A stretch of DNA of 56,631 nt from an uncultured Lachnospiraceae bacterium (GCA_910583895.1 CAJTYJ010000022.1:1-56631), one strand, 5' to 3'; positions 7,141 to 16,265 are shown, counted from the stretch's first letter. Numbers and translations: made by a program. The notes: generated by a model from the letters alone, not told the origin.

Positions 7141-8514
7141 TTATTCTATTTTGGGAAGCTTCCCGCGGCCAAGTGCCAGTTCTTCATCGGTGGGAATGTA
7201 ATCATCCATCTTTCCATCATGAAACCTTTCATAAGACATCATATCAAAATAGCCGGTTCCGGTGAGACCGAACACGATGGTCTTCTCTTCTCCGGTTTCT
7301 TTGCACCGTACTGCCTCATCCATGGCTGCCCGGATAGCATGGGAACTCTCCGGTGCAGGCAGGATTCCTTCTATTCTTGCAAAATACTCCGCTGCCTCAA
7401 ACACCTCTGTCTGCTTCACGCTGATCGCCTCCATCAGTCCCTGATGATACAGTTCCGACAGCGTGGAACTCATACCGTGATAACGCAGACCGCCTGCATG
7501 GCTGGCAGACGGGATAAAGCTGCTGCCAAGAGTATACATCTTGGAAAGAGGGCAAACCATACCTGTGTCGCAGAAATCATAGGCATACACGCCCCGGGTA
7601 AAGCTGGGACAGGATGCCGGTTCCACAGCGATGATCCGGTAGTCTGCCTCCCCCCGGAGCTTTTCGCCCATAAACGGTGCGATCAGACCGCCCAGATTGG
7701 AGCCGCCGCCGGCACAGCCGATGATGACATCCGGTTTCACGTTGTATTTGTCCAGTGCTGCTTTGGTCTCCAAACCGATGACCGACTGATGGAGCATCAC
7801 CTGATTCAGCACACTGCCCAGCACATAACGATACCCATCACTTGACACTGCCTTTTCCACAGCTTCAGAGATGGCGCAGCCAAGGCTTCCTGATGTACCC
7901 GGGTGTTCTGCCAGGATCTTTCTGCCCACCTCCGTCTCTGTGGACGGAGACGGCGTCACCGACGCGCCGTAGGTGCGCATGACTTCCCGGCGGAATGGCT
8001 TCTGTTCATAGGAGCATTTTACCATATATACCCTGCAGTCAAGTCCAAAGTAAGAACATGCCATGGAAAGAGCAGTCCCCCACTGGCCGGCTCCGGTCTC
8101 AGTGGTCACACCTTTGAGCCCCTGCTGCTTTGCATAGTATGCCTGCGCAATGGCGGAGTTCAGTTTGTGGCTGCCGCTGGTGTTGTTCCCTTCGAATTTG
8201 TAGTAGATCTTTGCCGGCGTATCCAGCTTCTCTTCCAGACAGTAGGCACGGACCAGCGGAGAGGGACGATACATCTTATAGAAATTGCGGATTTCCTCGG
8301 GGATCTCGAAAAATGCCGTTGTATCATCTAACTCCTGGGCGATCAGTTCCTCACAAAAAACATCCGCCAGCTCTTCTGCCTTCATCGGCTGAAGCGTGCC
8401 AGGATTCAGAAGCGGTGCCGGTTTCTGCTTCATATCTGCGCGCAGATTGTACCATGCTTTTGGCATCTCGTCTTCATTCAGATAAATTTTGTAAGGGATT
8501 TTTTCATTGTTCAT
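7141..8514 (-). CDS. TrpB2-type tryptophan synthase beta chain
   Basis: 457 residues from the ATG at 8514 (GGAGG eight bases upstream). PLP enzyme joining indole and serine to tryptophan. The PLP lysine is Lys117 in SGSHKLNS; ETGAGQWGTA and GCAGGGSNLGG (phosphate cup) follow. The extended N-terminus (KAWYNLRADM, MKAEELADVF) and length above 450 mark the TrpB2 subgroup, which usually acts without TrpA, unlike the roughly 400-residue TrpB1. No trpA or other trp genes are present. It lies 64 bases after an ECF S component, suggesting co-transcription and a salvage rather than a biosynthetic setting. Confidence 0.9.
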   Translation of the reverse strand: MNNEKIPYKIYLNEDEMPKAWYNLRADMKQKPAPLLNPGTLQPMKAEELADVFCEELIAQELDDTTAFFEIPEEIRNFYKMYRPSPLVRAYCLEEKLDTPAKIYYKFEGNNTSGSHKLNSAIAQAYYAKQQGLKGVTTETGAGQWGTALSMACSYFGLDCRVYMVKCSYEQKPFRREVMRTYGASVTPSPSTETEVGRKILAEHPGTSGSLGCAISEAVEKAVSSDGYRYVLGSVLNQVMLHQSVIGLETKAALDKYNVKPDVIIGCAGGGSNLGGLIAPFMGEKLRGEADYRIIAVEPASCPSFTRGVYAYDFCDTGMVCPLSKMYTLGSSFIPSASHAGGLRYHGMSSTLSELYHQGLMEAISVKQTEVFEAAEYFARIEGILPAPESSHAIRAAMDEAVRCKETGEEKTIVFGLTGTGYFDMMSYERFHDGKMDDYIPTDEELALGRGKLPKIE

Positions 8515-8578
8515 TGTCATTACCTCCATAATGAGTTCGTTTAGGTTGCCGTGCAGCAATCGTTTATGGAACATTCAT

Positions 8579-9115
8579 TCAGGAATACGCCCTGGCCTCG
8601 TGTGCGATCCGGCGGATATCAGGAACCGTCATAAGAACCGGATATAAAAGAACTCCCAGCACCAGACCGCTGACTCCCTGAACAAGATTGGCCGGAACGC
8701 TTGCGGCGGCCGCTGCTGCACCGTACATCACCGCTTCGCACAGGAAATACCCGCCTCCTACCAGGATGGTATCCGCAATTCCCCCCAGCGCGACTGCGAT
8801 GCTGCAGCTTTTTGAGGTCCTGCCGATCTTCTGACAGATCCGGCCCGCCGCAAACGCAACCGCTCCTTTGATCACAAAGGTGATCGGAACATAAAAGAAA
8901 TATCCGCCCAGCAGATCTGCCAGGGCAGAACCGATCCCGGCAGCCAGAAGCCCCCAGTAAGGGCCAAGGATGACACCTGAGAGAATCACAACCGCATCCC
9001 CCGGGTGGATATATCCTCCGGTTCCGGGAGTGGGAATGCGGATGGACATGGTCGCCACACATGCAAATGCTGCAAAGAGTGCTGCCAAAACAATTTTTTT
9101 CTGATTGTACTTCAT
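8579..9115 (-). CDS. ECF transporter S component
   Basis: 178 residues from the ATG at 9115 (AGAGG eight bases upstream; an in-frame TTG lies at 9121). It has about five or six membrane helices and the stretch TPGTGGYIHPGDAVVILSG, followed by ALADLLGGYFFYVPITFVIK, typical of small substrate-binding S subunits of the group that takes up vitamins or their precursors (HmpT/PdxU-like). The A, A' and T energising subunits are not in the window, as in group II ECF systems that share one module. Substrate is unknown; the neighbour is a PLP enzyme, so a pyridoxine-type or indole-related substrate is only a guess. Confidence 0.75.
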   Translation of the reverse strand: MKYNQKKIVLAALFAAFACVATMSIRIPTPGTGGYIHPGDAVVILSGVILGPYWGLLAAGIGSALADLLGGYFFYVPITFVIKGAVAFAAGRICQKIGRTSKSCSIAVALGGIADTILVGGGYFLCEAVMYGAAAAAASVPANLVQGVSGLVLGVLLYPVLMTVPDIRRIAHEARAYS

Positions 9116-9162
9116 ACTCAAAACCTCTTTTCCTTCTTAAAGTCCTGCCTATTGTAAAACAA

Positions 9163-9215
9163 TTCTGGACCGAATGAAATATCCAGTTTTGAAAAAATTG
9201 ACCAGTCCAGAATGC
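9163..9215 (-). terminator. Possible terminator between the MATE gene and the ECF gene
   Basis: Nine-base perfect arms ATTCTGGAC (9163-9171) and GTCCAGAAT (9207-9215) around a 35-base loop, followed on the minus strand by TTGTTTTAC. It lies four bases past the MATE stop and could be a terminator or a leader of the ECF gene. Confidence 0.35.
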
Positions 9216-9218
9216 GTT

Positions 9219-10556
9219 TTAATACCCGTATTGTTTCCGTTTTCCGGCCAGAAACAAGAAAGTAACTCCAGACGCCAGGACCTCTGCCGCCACAATGGAC
9301 ATCCAGATTCCGTCCATGGCCCAGAAGACCGGAAAGATCAGAACTGCCACACACTGAAATACCAGTGTCCGAAGAAAAGAGATCAAAGCGGAAGTAATCC
9401 CGTCTCCAAGGGCAGTAAAGAAAGAGGACCCAAAGATGGCAAAACCAGCACATAAAAAGGAACAGGAGAAGAACCGAAAGCCCCGGACGGTCAGTGCCAT
9501 CAGAGCCGGATCGTATCCCACAAACAGGTGCGACAGCGGCTCTGCCAGAAGCTGCCCGGCGGCAAACATCAGGACCGCAAACATGCAAATCAACAGATGG
9601 CTTTTCTTATGCAGCCCTTTCAGCTCCTGATGGTTCTGTGCCCCATAGTGATAGCCGATTACCGGAGCGCTGCCCACCGAATATCCGATAAACACAGCCT
9701 GAAAGATCAGGCTGACATACATAAGGACTCCGTACGCAGCGATCCCGTCTTCCCCTGCGTACTTCATCAGCTGTATATTATACAGCATACTGATCAGCGA
9801 CATGGAGATGTTGCTCATCAGCTCAGAGGAACCGTTGGTACAGGTACGAACCAGTGCCCTTTTGTCCGGACACCCTTTTAACTTCACCAGCCGCAGAAGG
9901 CTTCTGTTATCCCGGCCAAAATAGACAAGAGGCACCACGCCTCCCACAAGCTGGCTGAACGCCGTAGCCGCGGCTGCACCTTCCATCCCCTGGTGAAACA
10001 CTGCCACAAACAGTGCATCCAGCAAAATATTGGTCATCCCTGACGCCACGGTCACATACAGGCCAAGCTTTGGCTTTTCCGCCGTGACAAACAGACACTG
10101 AAACTCAAACTGCAGCACATAAAAGGGAAGGGCCAGCAGCACGATCTTTCCATACCGGACACTGTCTTCCAAAAGTTTCCCTTCTGCCCCCATAAGGGAG
10201 GCGATGGAACGAATACAGCAAAAACCAAACAATGCCAGAGATACACCGCAGATGATGGACGCATAGACAATCAGAGAAAACAGTTCACTGGCCTTTTCCT
10301 TTTGCCCCTCTCCCAGTGTCTTTGCGATCAGAGCCCCTCCGCCTGTGCCGAACATAAAGCCCACACAGCCCAGAATCATCAGCAGGGGCATGATAAAATT
10401 CACCGCCGCAAAAGGGGTCTTTCCTGCATAGTTAGACACAAAATACCCGTCCACCACCCCGTAGATCGAGGTAAACACCAGCATGACAACCGACGGAAAA
10501 GTGAAGCGAAGAAGACGCCCATAAGTAAAATGATCAGATAAGCGGATCTTCATCAT
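9219..10556 (-). CDS. MATE-family efflux transporter
   Basis: 445 residues with twelve predicted membrane helices in two six-helix halves. It fits the multidrug/toxic-compound extrusion family (VDGYFVSNYAGKTPFAAVNF in the first half, AVFIGYSVGSAPVIGYHYG in the second). These antiporters use a Na+ or H+ gradient to export cationic compounds. Its ATG overlaps the TGA of the MarR gene by four bases (ATGA), so translation is coupled and expression follows the MarR operator. Substrate cannot be predicted. Confidence 0.9.
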   Translation of the reverse strand: MMKIRLSDHFTYGRLLRFTFPSVVMLVFTSIYGVVDGYFVSNYAGKTPFAAVNFIMPLLMILGCVGFMFGTGGGALIAKTLGEGQKEKASELFSLIVYASIICGVSLALFGFCCIRSIASLMGAEGKLLEDSVRYGKIVLLALPFYVLQFEFQCLFVTAEKPKLGLYVTVASGMTNILLDALFVAVFHQGMEGAAAATAFSQLVGGVVPLVYFGRDNRSLLRLVKLKGCPDKRALVRTCTNGSSELMSNISMSLISMLYNIQLMKYAGEDGIAAYGVLMYVSLIFQAVFIGYSVGSAPVIGYHYGAQNHQELKGLHKKSHLLICMFAVLMFAAGQLLAEPLSHLFVGYDPALMALTVRGFRFFSCSFLCAGFAIFGSSFFTALGDGITSALISFLRTLVFQCVAVLIFPVFWAMDGIWMSIVAAEVLASGVTFLFLAGKRKQYGY

Positions 10557-11008
10557 GTCTGTTCCTTTCCTTTCATCCGCTCTGCTTTTTCCTGAAGCGC
10601 CCTTAGAAAATGCTCCGTCAGTTCCAGATATTTCTCCACATCCTCCTCGGGCCAGGATTCAAAGATCTCATTCTCCGCCTGCAGGACCCGCCCTGCCGTC
10701 TGTTCTGCCAGATCCAGCCCTTTTTCGGTCAGACAGACATTTTTATTCCTGGAACCGGCCGTCTCCAGATAGAGGATGCCCTCTGCCTCCAGCTTCCGGA
10801 TCGCAGAATTGATGGTCTGCTTGCTCAGTCCGGACCACCGGCATATATTCTGCAAAAGACAGCTCTCTCCCTGATCGCAGATCGTATAGAGCACATTCAT
10901 GGCACTGTCCGGCAGGCCCAGCTTCAGAGCCATATCGTGATAGACCGCACCCAGTTCGCCCAGAAGATAATTGAAACGTTTCATGGTTTTCGAAGTCGAT
11001 TCTTTCAT
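10553..11008 (-). CDS. MarR-family transcriptional regulator
   Basis: 151 residues; a ribosome site GGAGG precedes the ATG. The winged helix spans about 30-105 (GESCLLQNICRWSGLSKQTINSAIR, the recognition helix, then KLEAEGILYLE, wing GSRNKNVCLTEKG), flanked by long dimerisation helices. It is a probable repressor of its own operon with the MATE exporter, released by a drug-like ligand. Its promoter carries a long inverted repeat, as expected for a dimer-binding site. Confidence 0.9.
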   Translation of the reverse strand: MKESTSKTMKRFNYLLGELGAVYHDMALKLGLPDSAMNVLYTICDQGESCLLQNICRWSGLSKQTINSAIRKLEAEGILYLETAGSRNKNVCLTEKGLDLAEQTAGRVLQAENEIFESWPEEDVEKYLELTEHFLRALQEKAERMKGKEQT

Positions 11009-11022
11009 CCTGCACCTCCATA

Positions 11023-11072
11023 TAGTACGAAATCATACCAAGCATTATAGTATGATTTCGTACTAAAGTCAA
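11023..11072 (-). promoter_or_regulatory. Promoter with long palindromic operator for marR-MATE
   Basis: Minus strand TTGACT (11072-11067), 17 bases, TATAAT (11049-11044). A perfect 15-base inverted repeat (TAGTACGAAATCATA at 11023-11037, its complement at 11051-11065) straddles the -10, with one arm filling most of the spacer and the other lying past the start point. Each arm may be one half of a large site, or may bind its own MarR dimer. Confidence 0.8.
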
Positions 11073-11114
11073 GTCCGGGATTCTGTGAATTCAGATCTGA
11101 AAAAACACTTTATT

Positions 11115-12113
11115 TTATACTGGTATCTGCACCTCCTGCACCAGATTCCGGGAGAAAAACCACTGGATCTTCTGGCGGTCCTCTGTCTGACCCAGCACCC
11201 ACATAAGCTTGGTCACGGCGGCCTCTGCCGTCATGTCATACGCCTGCAAAACACCGCTGTTCAATGCCTTGAGTCCGGTCTCATATACGGAAAGACTGCT
11301 CCCTTCGTATCGGCACTGACTCCCCACCACAATGGTCATGCCGTGGTCCACACTTTTTTGCACCGCCGACAGGAAATCATTTTTCAAAAAAGGAAGTCCG
11401 CCAAGGCCGAAGGCCTCGATATAGACCCCCTGATAGCCCTGGGCTTCCAGCACGCGCAAAAGCTCCGGCCGGATGCCAGGGTACATTTTCAGCAGAAAAA
11501 CCCGGTCAGAGTAGCTGGTGCACAGTTTCAAATCCCCCTTTGCCTTTGGAAGATATTCCGAGCGAATATTAAGCCCCAGAGAGCTGATCTGAGCCACATC
11601 CGGATAATTGATGCTCTCAAACGCGTCAAAGCTCATGGTACGGACTTTGGAGGCACGGACCCCCAGCATCACTTTCCGGTTGAAGGCCAGAAAGACCCCT
11701 GCACGGCCGCTGGCCGCCATGTGGACCGCACAGCGGCAGTTCTCCATGGCATCCGCAACCGGATGGCTGATGGAGAGCTGGCTCCCCGTAAGAACCACCG
11801 GGATCGGCACATTCTGCAGCATAAAGGAAAGCATGGATGCCGTATAGGCCATGGTATCCGTCCCATGGATCACGACGACTCCCTGATACCCTTTGGCTGC
11901 CTCGCAGATCCTCACAGCCAGCCGGCTCCAGTCGTCCGGAAAGATATTGGCGCTGTCCACCAGAAGCAGATCTTCCATCTCCAACTCGATTCCTCCGGCA
12001 ACCAGCCGCATGGCATCTAAAAGTTCATGGCTGCTAAGTCCCGGCTTTAATCCTCTTTCGCTCTCCACGGAGGAAAAGGTCCCTCCTGTATTGATGATCA
12101 GCAGTTTTTTCAT
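11115..12113 (-). CDS. ansA: Type I L-asparaginase
   Basis: 332 residues. Hydrolyses L-asparagine to aspartate and ammonia. Catalytic threonines are in INTGGTFSS near the N-terminus and VVIHGTDTMAYTAS about residue 80. A long C-terminal domain is present and there is no signal peptide, as in the cytosolic type I group. It overlaps the upstream ogt-like gene by four bases (ATGA), forming a two-gene operon. Confidence 0.88.
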   Translation of the reverse strand: MKKLLIINTGGTFSSVESERGLKPGLSSHELLDAMRLVAGGIELEMEDLLLVDSANIFPDDWSRLAVRICEAAKGYQGVVVIHGTDTMAYTASMLSFMLQNVPIPVVLTGSQLSISHPVADAMENCRCAVHMAASGRAGVFLAFNRKVMLGVRASKVRTMSFDAFESINYPDVAQISSLGLNIRSEYLPKAKGDLKLCTSYSDRVFLLKMYPGIRPELLRVLEAQGYQGVYIEAFGLGGLPFLKNDFLSAVQKSVDHGMTIVVGSQCRYEGSSLSVYETGLKALNSGVLQAYDMTAEAAVTKLMWVLGQTEDRQKIQWFFSRNLVQEVQIPV

Positions 12114-12631
12114 ATCTTCACTCCTTCTTCCATATTCACGCCCTCCATCTGAAGGAGCCGGATTTTTTTGTCCAGCCCCCCTGCATATCCGGTCAGGCTG
12201 CCGCCGGTGCCGACCACCCGATGGCAGGGAATGATGATGGAGATGGGATTATGGCTGACTGCACCGCCTACGGCCCGGGCAGACATCCGCTCAAGTCCTC
12301 TGCTGGCTGCAATCTTCCTGGACAGCTCGCCGTAAGTAGTCACTTCTCCATAGGGGATCTCACAGAGGAGCTTCCAGATCTCCTGGCGGAATGCACTGCC
12401 CGCCGGGGCAAGCTTCAGTTCCCGTATCGACGGTTTTTCTCCCTGAAAATAACGGTCCAGCCAGTCTTTCGTCTGGTTTAAAAGTTTGGAGTCTGGTTTT
12501 TCCCTCATATCCTTTTGCCAGGACTCTGGAAAATATTTCTGCCCCCGGATCCAGAGTCCTGCCAGCGTCCCATCCTGCTCCGCAAGCAGCAGTTCTCCCA
12601 CCAAAGAATCATATCGCATCGTATACAGCAT
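12110..12631 (-). CDS. ogt: Methylated-DNA--protein-cysteine methyltransferase
   Basis: 173 residues. A suicide repair protein moving the alkyl group from O6-alkylguanine in DNA onto its own cysteine. The acceptor is Cys136 in the IIIPCHRVVG motif. The helix-turn-helix (EIPYGEVTTYGELSRKIA) and YAGGLDKK near the end are all in place. The short N-terminal domain without zinc ligands suits the Ogt type rather than Ada. First gene of an operon with asparaginase; no functional link is evident. Confidence 0.92.
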   Translation of the reverse strand: MLYTMRYDSLVGELLLAEQDGTLAGLWIRGQKYFPESWQKDMREKPDSKLLNQTKDWLDRYFQGEKPSIRELKLAPAGSAFRQEIWKLLCEIPYGEVTTYGELSRKIAASRGLERMSARAVGGAVSHNPISIIIPCHRVVGTGGSLTGYAGGLDKKIRLLQMEGVNMEEGVKI

Positions 12632-12691
12632 GTCCTTCTCCTTAATTCTTTTTATCCTGAGTTTTATGGCTTTTCTGCCATCTGACCTTTC

Positions 12692-13879
12692 TTAAACCGT
12701 CCGCCTGACGGCTGATAAATCCGCGCCCAGATACTGCACCGCAATCCGGTCTTCCGGTGCCGTATCAAACAGATATAAAACAATCACAAAGAAGTATTCC
12801 AGCGGCTTCATCAGAAGATAGACCAGATCTGCCGTAAAACGGCTTTTGATGTGTCTGGCAATCGGATAACCAAAGGTGTCATAAAACTGCCGCAGCCTTC
12901 GATGCACGCCCGGCAGCCGCTCTTCTAAGAGGTCTTCAAAGGCATTGGCCACCAGAAGCTGCCGGTTTACCACGATCCGATGTCCGCGGCGCTCCCCCAT
13001 CCGAAGCGGTTTTACCACCTTCGGGTGTCCGCCCGCTGCCACCGTACATAGATAATGTTCATCATAAAATACATTGGGCGGAGCTTTCTGAAGCGAAAGT
13101 GTCCAGTCGCTGGTCTGCGTAAATGCTTCAATCAGGCTGTTTGGCTTTTGTCCAAACAGGATCAAAACAACGGTCACTACCCCCAAAAGCGGCCACATCA
13201 AAAGAAACGCCAGGCCGGAAAATTGCCTGGCCCGTTCCTGCTGCATACATACCTGACGAACCGTCTTTGCAAGCACCAAAAGCAGATTGAGCGGATAAAC
13301 CGCTAAGATAAATTCACCCCCAAAAAGCTGAATGGTGAACAGGATACAAAGTCCGATTCCCAGATACATCGCCGCCATGGCAAGAACACTGAGCAAAGGC
13401 GGCAGTTTTTTCAGCGGAAGAAACCGCAGAATCAGATAGCCCAGACACGCCACCACTGCGATGGTAACAATGGTCGGAACTGTCCAGGTGGCAATTGGGG
13501 TATGGACTTCCTGATTGACCAGCGTCTCTGTCCAGTCTGCCATACGGACATCCGAGATCTTCATATAACTGAAAACACAGACTGCCCCCCAGAGCATCGT
13601 GGCCACATCTGTAATCCTTGCCGCTTTCAAAAACTCTTTCTGATAACGAATACTGACAAACTGCCAGATGTTCCAGACGGTGAGTGTCAGCGGATAAAAC
13701 ACAAATGCACCGAACATCCATCCAACCAAAAGCAGAGGTACGAATTCTCCTGTTTCCGCATAGCCAACTACAATAAGCAGTATCCTGGGAAATACAATCG
13801 CAATTCCTGCCAAAGCAGCTCCCAAGGCCACACACAGATTTGGATGTCTTCTGTAAAAATTGTGGATTTTATTAAGCAT
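12692..13879 (-). CDS. Multi-pass membrane protein, DUF6688-like
   Basis: 395 residues. About seven hydrophobic segments occupy residues 15-265 and a soluble C-terminal region of roughly 130 residues follows, with YLCTVAAGGHPKVVKP and RRGHRIVVNRQLLVANAFEDL. That C-terminal pattern is what I recall for DUF6688 proteins of Firmicutes; function is unknown. It follows the aldolase gene by 27 bases on the same strand and may share its transcript. No signal peptidase site. Confidence 0.65.
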   Translation of the reverse strand: MLNKIHNFYRRHPNLCVALGAALAGIAIVFPRILLIVVGYAETGEFVPLLLVGWMFGAFVFYPLTLTVWNIWQFVSIRYQKEFLKAARITDVATMLWGAVCVFSYMKISDVRMADWTETLVNQEVHTPIATWTVPTIVTIAVVACLGYLILRFLPLKKLPPLLSVLAMAAMYLGIGLCILFTIQLFGGEFILAVYPLNLLLVLAKTVRQVCMQQERARQFSGLAFLLMWPLLGVVTVVLILFGQKPNSLIEAFTQTSDWTLSLQKAPPNVFYDEHYLCTVAAGGHPKVVKPLRMGERRGHRIVVNRQLLVANAFEDLLEERLPGVHRRLRQFYDTFGYPIARHIKSRFTADLVYLLMKPLEYFFVIVLYLFDTAPEDRIAVQYLGADLSAVRRTV

Positions 13880-13906
13880 ATCAGCCTCCTGTCTGCTTAT
13901 CCTGCA

Positions 13907-14599
13907 TCACTCTATGGTCATCTCGCAACTGCTCATATTGATTCCTGTCCCTGTCAGACTTTCAAAATCCCGGATAAAATCCTCCACGGCTGCCGTGACC
14001 GTCTGATTCTTCACCAGGCCTTCCATAATCTCCGGTGCCACCGTGGCCGCTCCGACCCCGTATTCGCAAAGTTCTAAAAGCTGCCGGGAATTCTTAAAAC
14101 TGGCAGCCAAAACCTCCGTCTTCAACCCGTTATTTCTGAACATATCATGAATCTTTTTTGCCACCTGAACGCCGTCATAGCCCAGATTGTCAATACGGTT
14201 GATATACGGCGCTGCGTAGGAAGCTCCGCATTTTCCTGCCAGAAACGCCTGCATGGGCGTATACACTGCCGTAGCCGAAATAAAAATTCCTTCTTTACAT
14301 AATGTTTTCATCGCCTTGAAGCCTTCCGGAAGCGCCGGGATTTTCACATAGGTATTCTCCCCCAGCTCTTTTACAATCCGGTGTGCTTCCTCTTCCATGC
14401 CCGCTGCCTCCCTGGAGACTGCCTGTACATGGAGCTGCGCATCGGCTCCGATCCATGCGCGGATCTCTTTGAGCACCTCATAGGGATTCCTTTTACTTTT
14501 GGCCAGAATAGACGGATTGGTCGTCACGCCATCCACCGGATAAAATTCGTAAAGATGCCTGATCAAATCCATATGGGCATCGTCAATTAATAGTTTCAC
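13907..14599 (-). CDS. Fructose-6-phosphate aldolase / transaldolase-like protein (TalC family)
   Basis: 230 residues from a GTG at 14599 with GGAGGG nine bases upstream. The open frame runs further up through a 44-bp tandem repeat, which is not coding. TIM-barrel class I aldolase of the short transaldolase group: the N-terminal DDAHMDLIRHLYE, then DGVTTNPSILAKS, the Schiff-base lysine in TYVKIPALPEG, and SATAVYTPMQAFLAGKCGA, PYINRIDNLG. The family includes true transaldolases and FSA aldolases; which one cannot be told. Either would complement the transketolase encoded 6 kb away. Confidence 0.85.
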   Translation of the reverse strand: MKLLIDDAHMDLIRHLYEFYPVDGVTTNPSILAKSKRNPYEVLKEIRAWIGADAQLHVQAVSREAAGMEEEAHRIVKELGENTYVKIPALPEGFKAMKTLCKEGIFISATAVYTPMQAFLAGKCGASYAAPYINRIDNLGYDGVQVAKKIHDMFRNNGLKTEVLAASFKNSRQLLELCEYGVGAATVAPEIMEGLVKNQTVTAAVEDFIRDFESLTGTGINMSSCEMTIE

Positions 14600-14642
14600 A
14601 AATATTTTCCCTCCTTCCATGTTACGGTTCTCACAACTGCCG

Positions 14643-14757
14643 GCGCACAGTCCGATCTGGTAAAACGAACCGCAGCTCACACACCTGCGCACAGTCCAAT
14701 CCGGTAAAATGAACCGCAGCTCACACACCTGCGCACAGTCCAATCTGGTAAGATGAA
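14643..14757. repeat. 44-bp tandem repeat, about 2.6 copies
   Basis: Units begin GCGCACAGTCC at 14643, 14687 and 14731, each 44 bases, with a few substitutions; the last is partial. As 44 is not a multiple of three, it is not a protein repeat. It lies between the aldolase start and the divergent binding-protein gene. The rest of 14600-14986 shows no firm gene. Confidence 0.85.
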
Positions 14758-14986
14758 CCTGAACCTCCGGTTGAAAGGCATGGTTCTTGGGCCCTTGGAG
14801 CTGCTGTATCCTTTCATGAAGACACAGACGGGGCTGAGATCTTCCTGTATCGTGCATCCCGGCAGTGCCAGTGTAAGCAGTCATGCTCCAAATGCTTAAC
14901 GTGCAGAACGACGTACCAAATCTTGAAAATTTCTCTACTTTTTAGTATAATAACTTCAGAAAAAAACGCAACAAAATTATGAAAGG

Positions 14987-16240
14987 ATGATTTATTTTCC
15001 GGACATGAAAAAGAATGGTCTCTATCTTATCTTAACTATCAGCACACTGTCTTTGTGCAGCGGATGCAGACAGCAGGAATCCATCCCTGCAGATACGAAA
15101 ACATCCACGTCCGTCATTCCCCTGACCGTATGGAGCGGTGAAGAAGATCAGGCGCTCCTTGAGGAGATTTTTTCCTCTTTTCAGTCTCAGTATGCCGACC
15201 AGGCCTCTTTTGAGATTACGTTACAGCCCCAAAGCGAATCCAACTGCAAGGATGTTCTGCTTGCAGACCTGGAAAACGGCGCGGATGTGTTTACTTTTGC
15301 TGACGATCAGCTGGCGGCACTCGCAGCCGCAGGGGCGCTGGATCCTTTAGAAGATTTCGAAGATATCCGCGCCGCCAATCTCTCAGCGTCTGTAGATGCG
15401 GCCTCCGTAGACGGCACCCTTTATGCCTACCCGCTGACAGCTGACAATGGATATTTTCTCTATTATAACAAAGCTTATTTTTCCGATGAAGACATACAGA
15501 GTCTGAACCGAATGACAGATATCGCCGCCGAACAGGGACGGCTGGTGACGATGGACTGGTCTTCCGCCTGGTATGTCTATTCCTTTTTCGGCAATACCGG
15601 ACTGGAGGTGGGCCTGAACGAAGATGGTCTGACCAACTACTGCACCTGGAACAGCACCGAAGGCCCGATCCACGGCGTCGATGTGGCACAGGCCATGTTA
15701 CAGATTGCAGCCAGTCCCGGTTTTGCCAGCCGCACCGACACCGACTTTCTGGCCGGCGTCCAGGACGGATCGGTCATCGCCGGAGTCAGCGGTGTATGGA
15801 ACAGCGTTGCAATCGAAGAAGCCTGGGGCGAGAATACCGGAGCTTCCAGACTTCCCTCCTTTGCCTGCAAAGACCAGCAGGTGCAGATGGCTTCTTTCCC
15901 CGGATGCAAACTGATCGGTGTCAATGCCTATTCCCCACAGAAAGAATGGGCGGTAAAACTTGCTGAATGGATCAGCAATGAGAGTAACCAGACCCTTCGT
16001 TTTGAACGGCGCGGCCAGGGACCGTCCAATATCCGCGCGGCAGATTCTCCCGCCGTTCAGGAATCTCCTGCCATAACTGCACTTCTGGCCCAGTCAGAAT
16101 TTTCACAGCTTCAGCGCATCGGCGGAAAATTCTGGGATCCGGTCTCTGCCTTCGCACTGAACATGGCCGAAGGAAATCCTTCCGGCACATCGCTTCAAGA
16201 ACAGCTGGACCGGCTGGCAGAAGAAGTGACTGCACGGTAA
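14987..16240 (+). CDS. Extracellular solute-binding lipoprotein (family 1, sugar type)
   Basis: 417 residues as drawn. The ATG at 14987 touches its AAAGG site; the ATG at 15005 gives a more usual signal peptide (MKKNGLYLILTIST) but is 18 bases from it. The lipobox is LCSGC, after which the protein would be lipid-anchored outside. The fold is that of maltose-type binding proteins (LTVWSGEEDQALLEEIF, GADVFTFADDQLAALAAAG, YPLTADNGYFLYYN). No permease or ATPase lies near; the next gene is a chemoreceptor, so it may serve sensing. Confidence 0.82.
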   Translation: MIYFPDMKKNGLYLILTISTLSLCSGCRQQESIPADTKTSTSVIPLTVWSGEEDQALLEEIFSSFQSQYADQASFEITLQPQSESNCKDVLLADLENGADVFTFADDQLAALAAAGALDPLEDFEDIRAANLSASVDAASVDGTLYAYPLTADNGYFLYYNKAYFSDEDIQSLNRMTDIAAEQGRLVTMDWSSAWYVYSFFGNTGLEVGLNEDGLTNYCTWNSTEGPIHGVDVAQAMLQIAASPGFASRTDTDFLAGVQDGSVIAGVSGVWNSVAIEEAWGENTGASRLPSFACKDQQVQMASFPGCKLIGVNAYSPQKEWAVKLAEWISNESNQTLRFERRGQGPSNIRAADSPAVQESPAITALLAQSEFSQLQRIGGKFWDPVSAFALNMAEGNPSGTSLQEQLDRLAEEVTAR

Positions 16241-16244
16241 TTTA

Positions 16245-16265
16245 CAGGCGGCACCAGGCCGCCTG
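16245..16265 (+). other. Short hairpin between binding protein and chemoreceptor
   Basis: CAGGCGG/CCGCCTG arms around seven bases, no T-tract. It may stabilise the upstream message or attenuate read-through. Confidence 0.3.

Noticed and set aside
11085..12020. Long plus-strand frame opposite asparaginase
   Set aside because: Antisense shadow of a well-supported gene.
14600..14884. An N-terminal extension of the aldolase frame through the tandem repeat
   Set aside because: The repeat unit is not a multiple of three, the extension has no ribosome site, and the GTG at 14599 has an excellent one.
14752..14900. Cys-rich and other frames just right of the tandem repeat, resembling zinc-binding transposase pieces
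   Set aside because: Short, without starts or a matching family; no inverted ends or direct repeats of an insertion sequence are visible.
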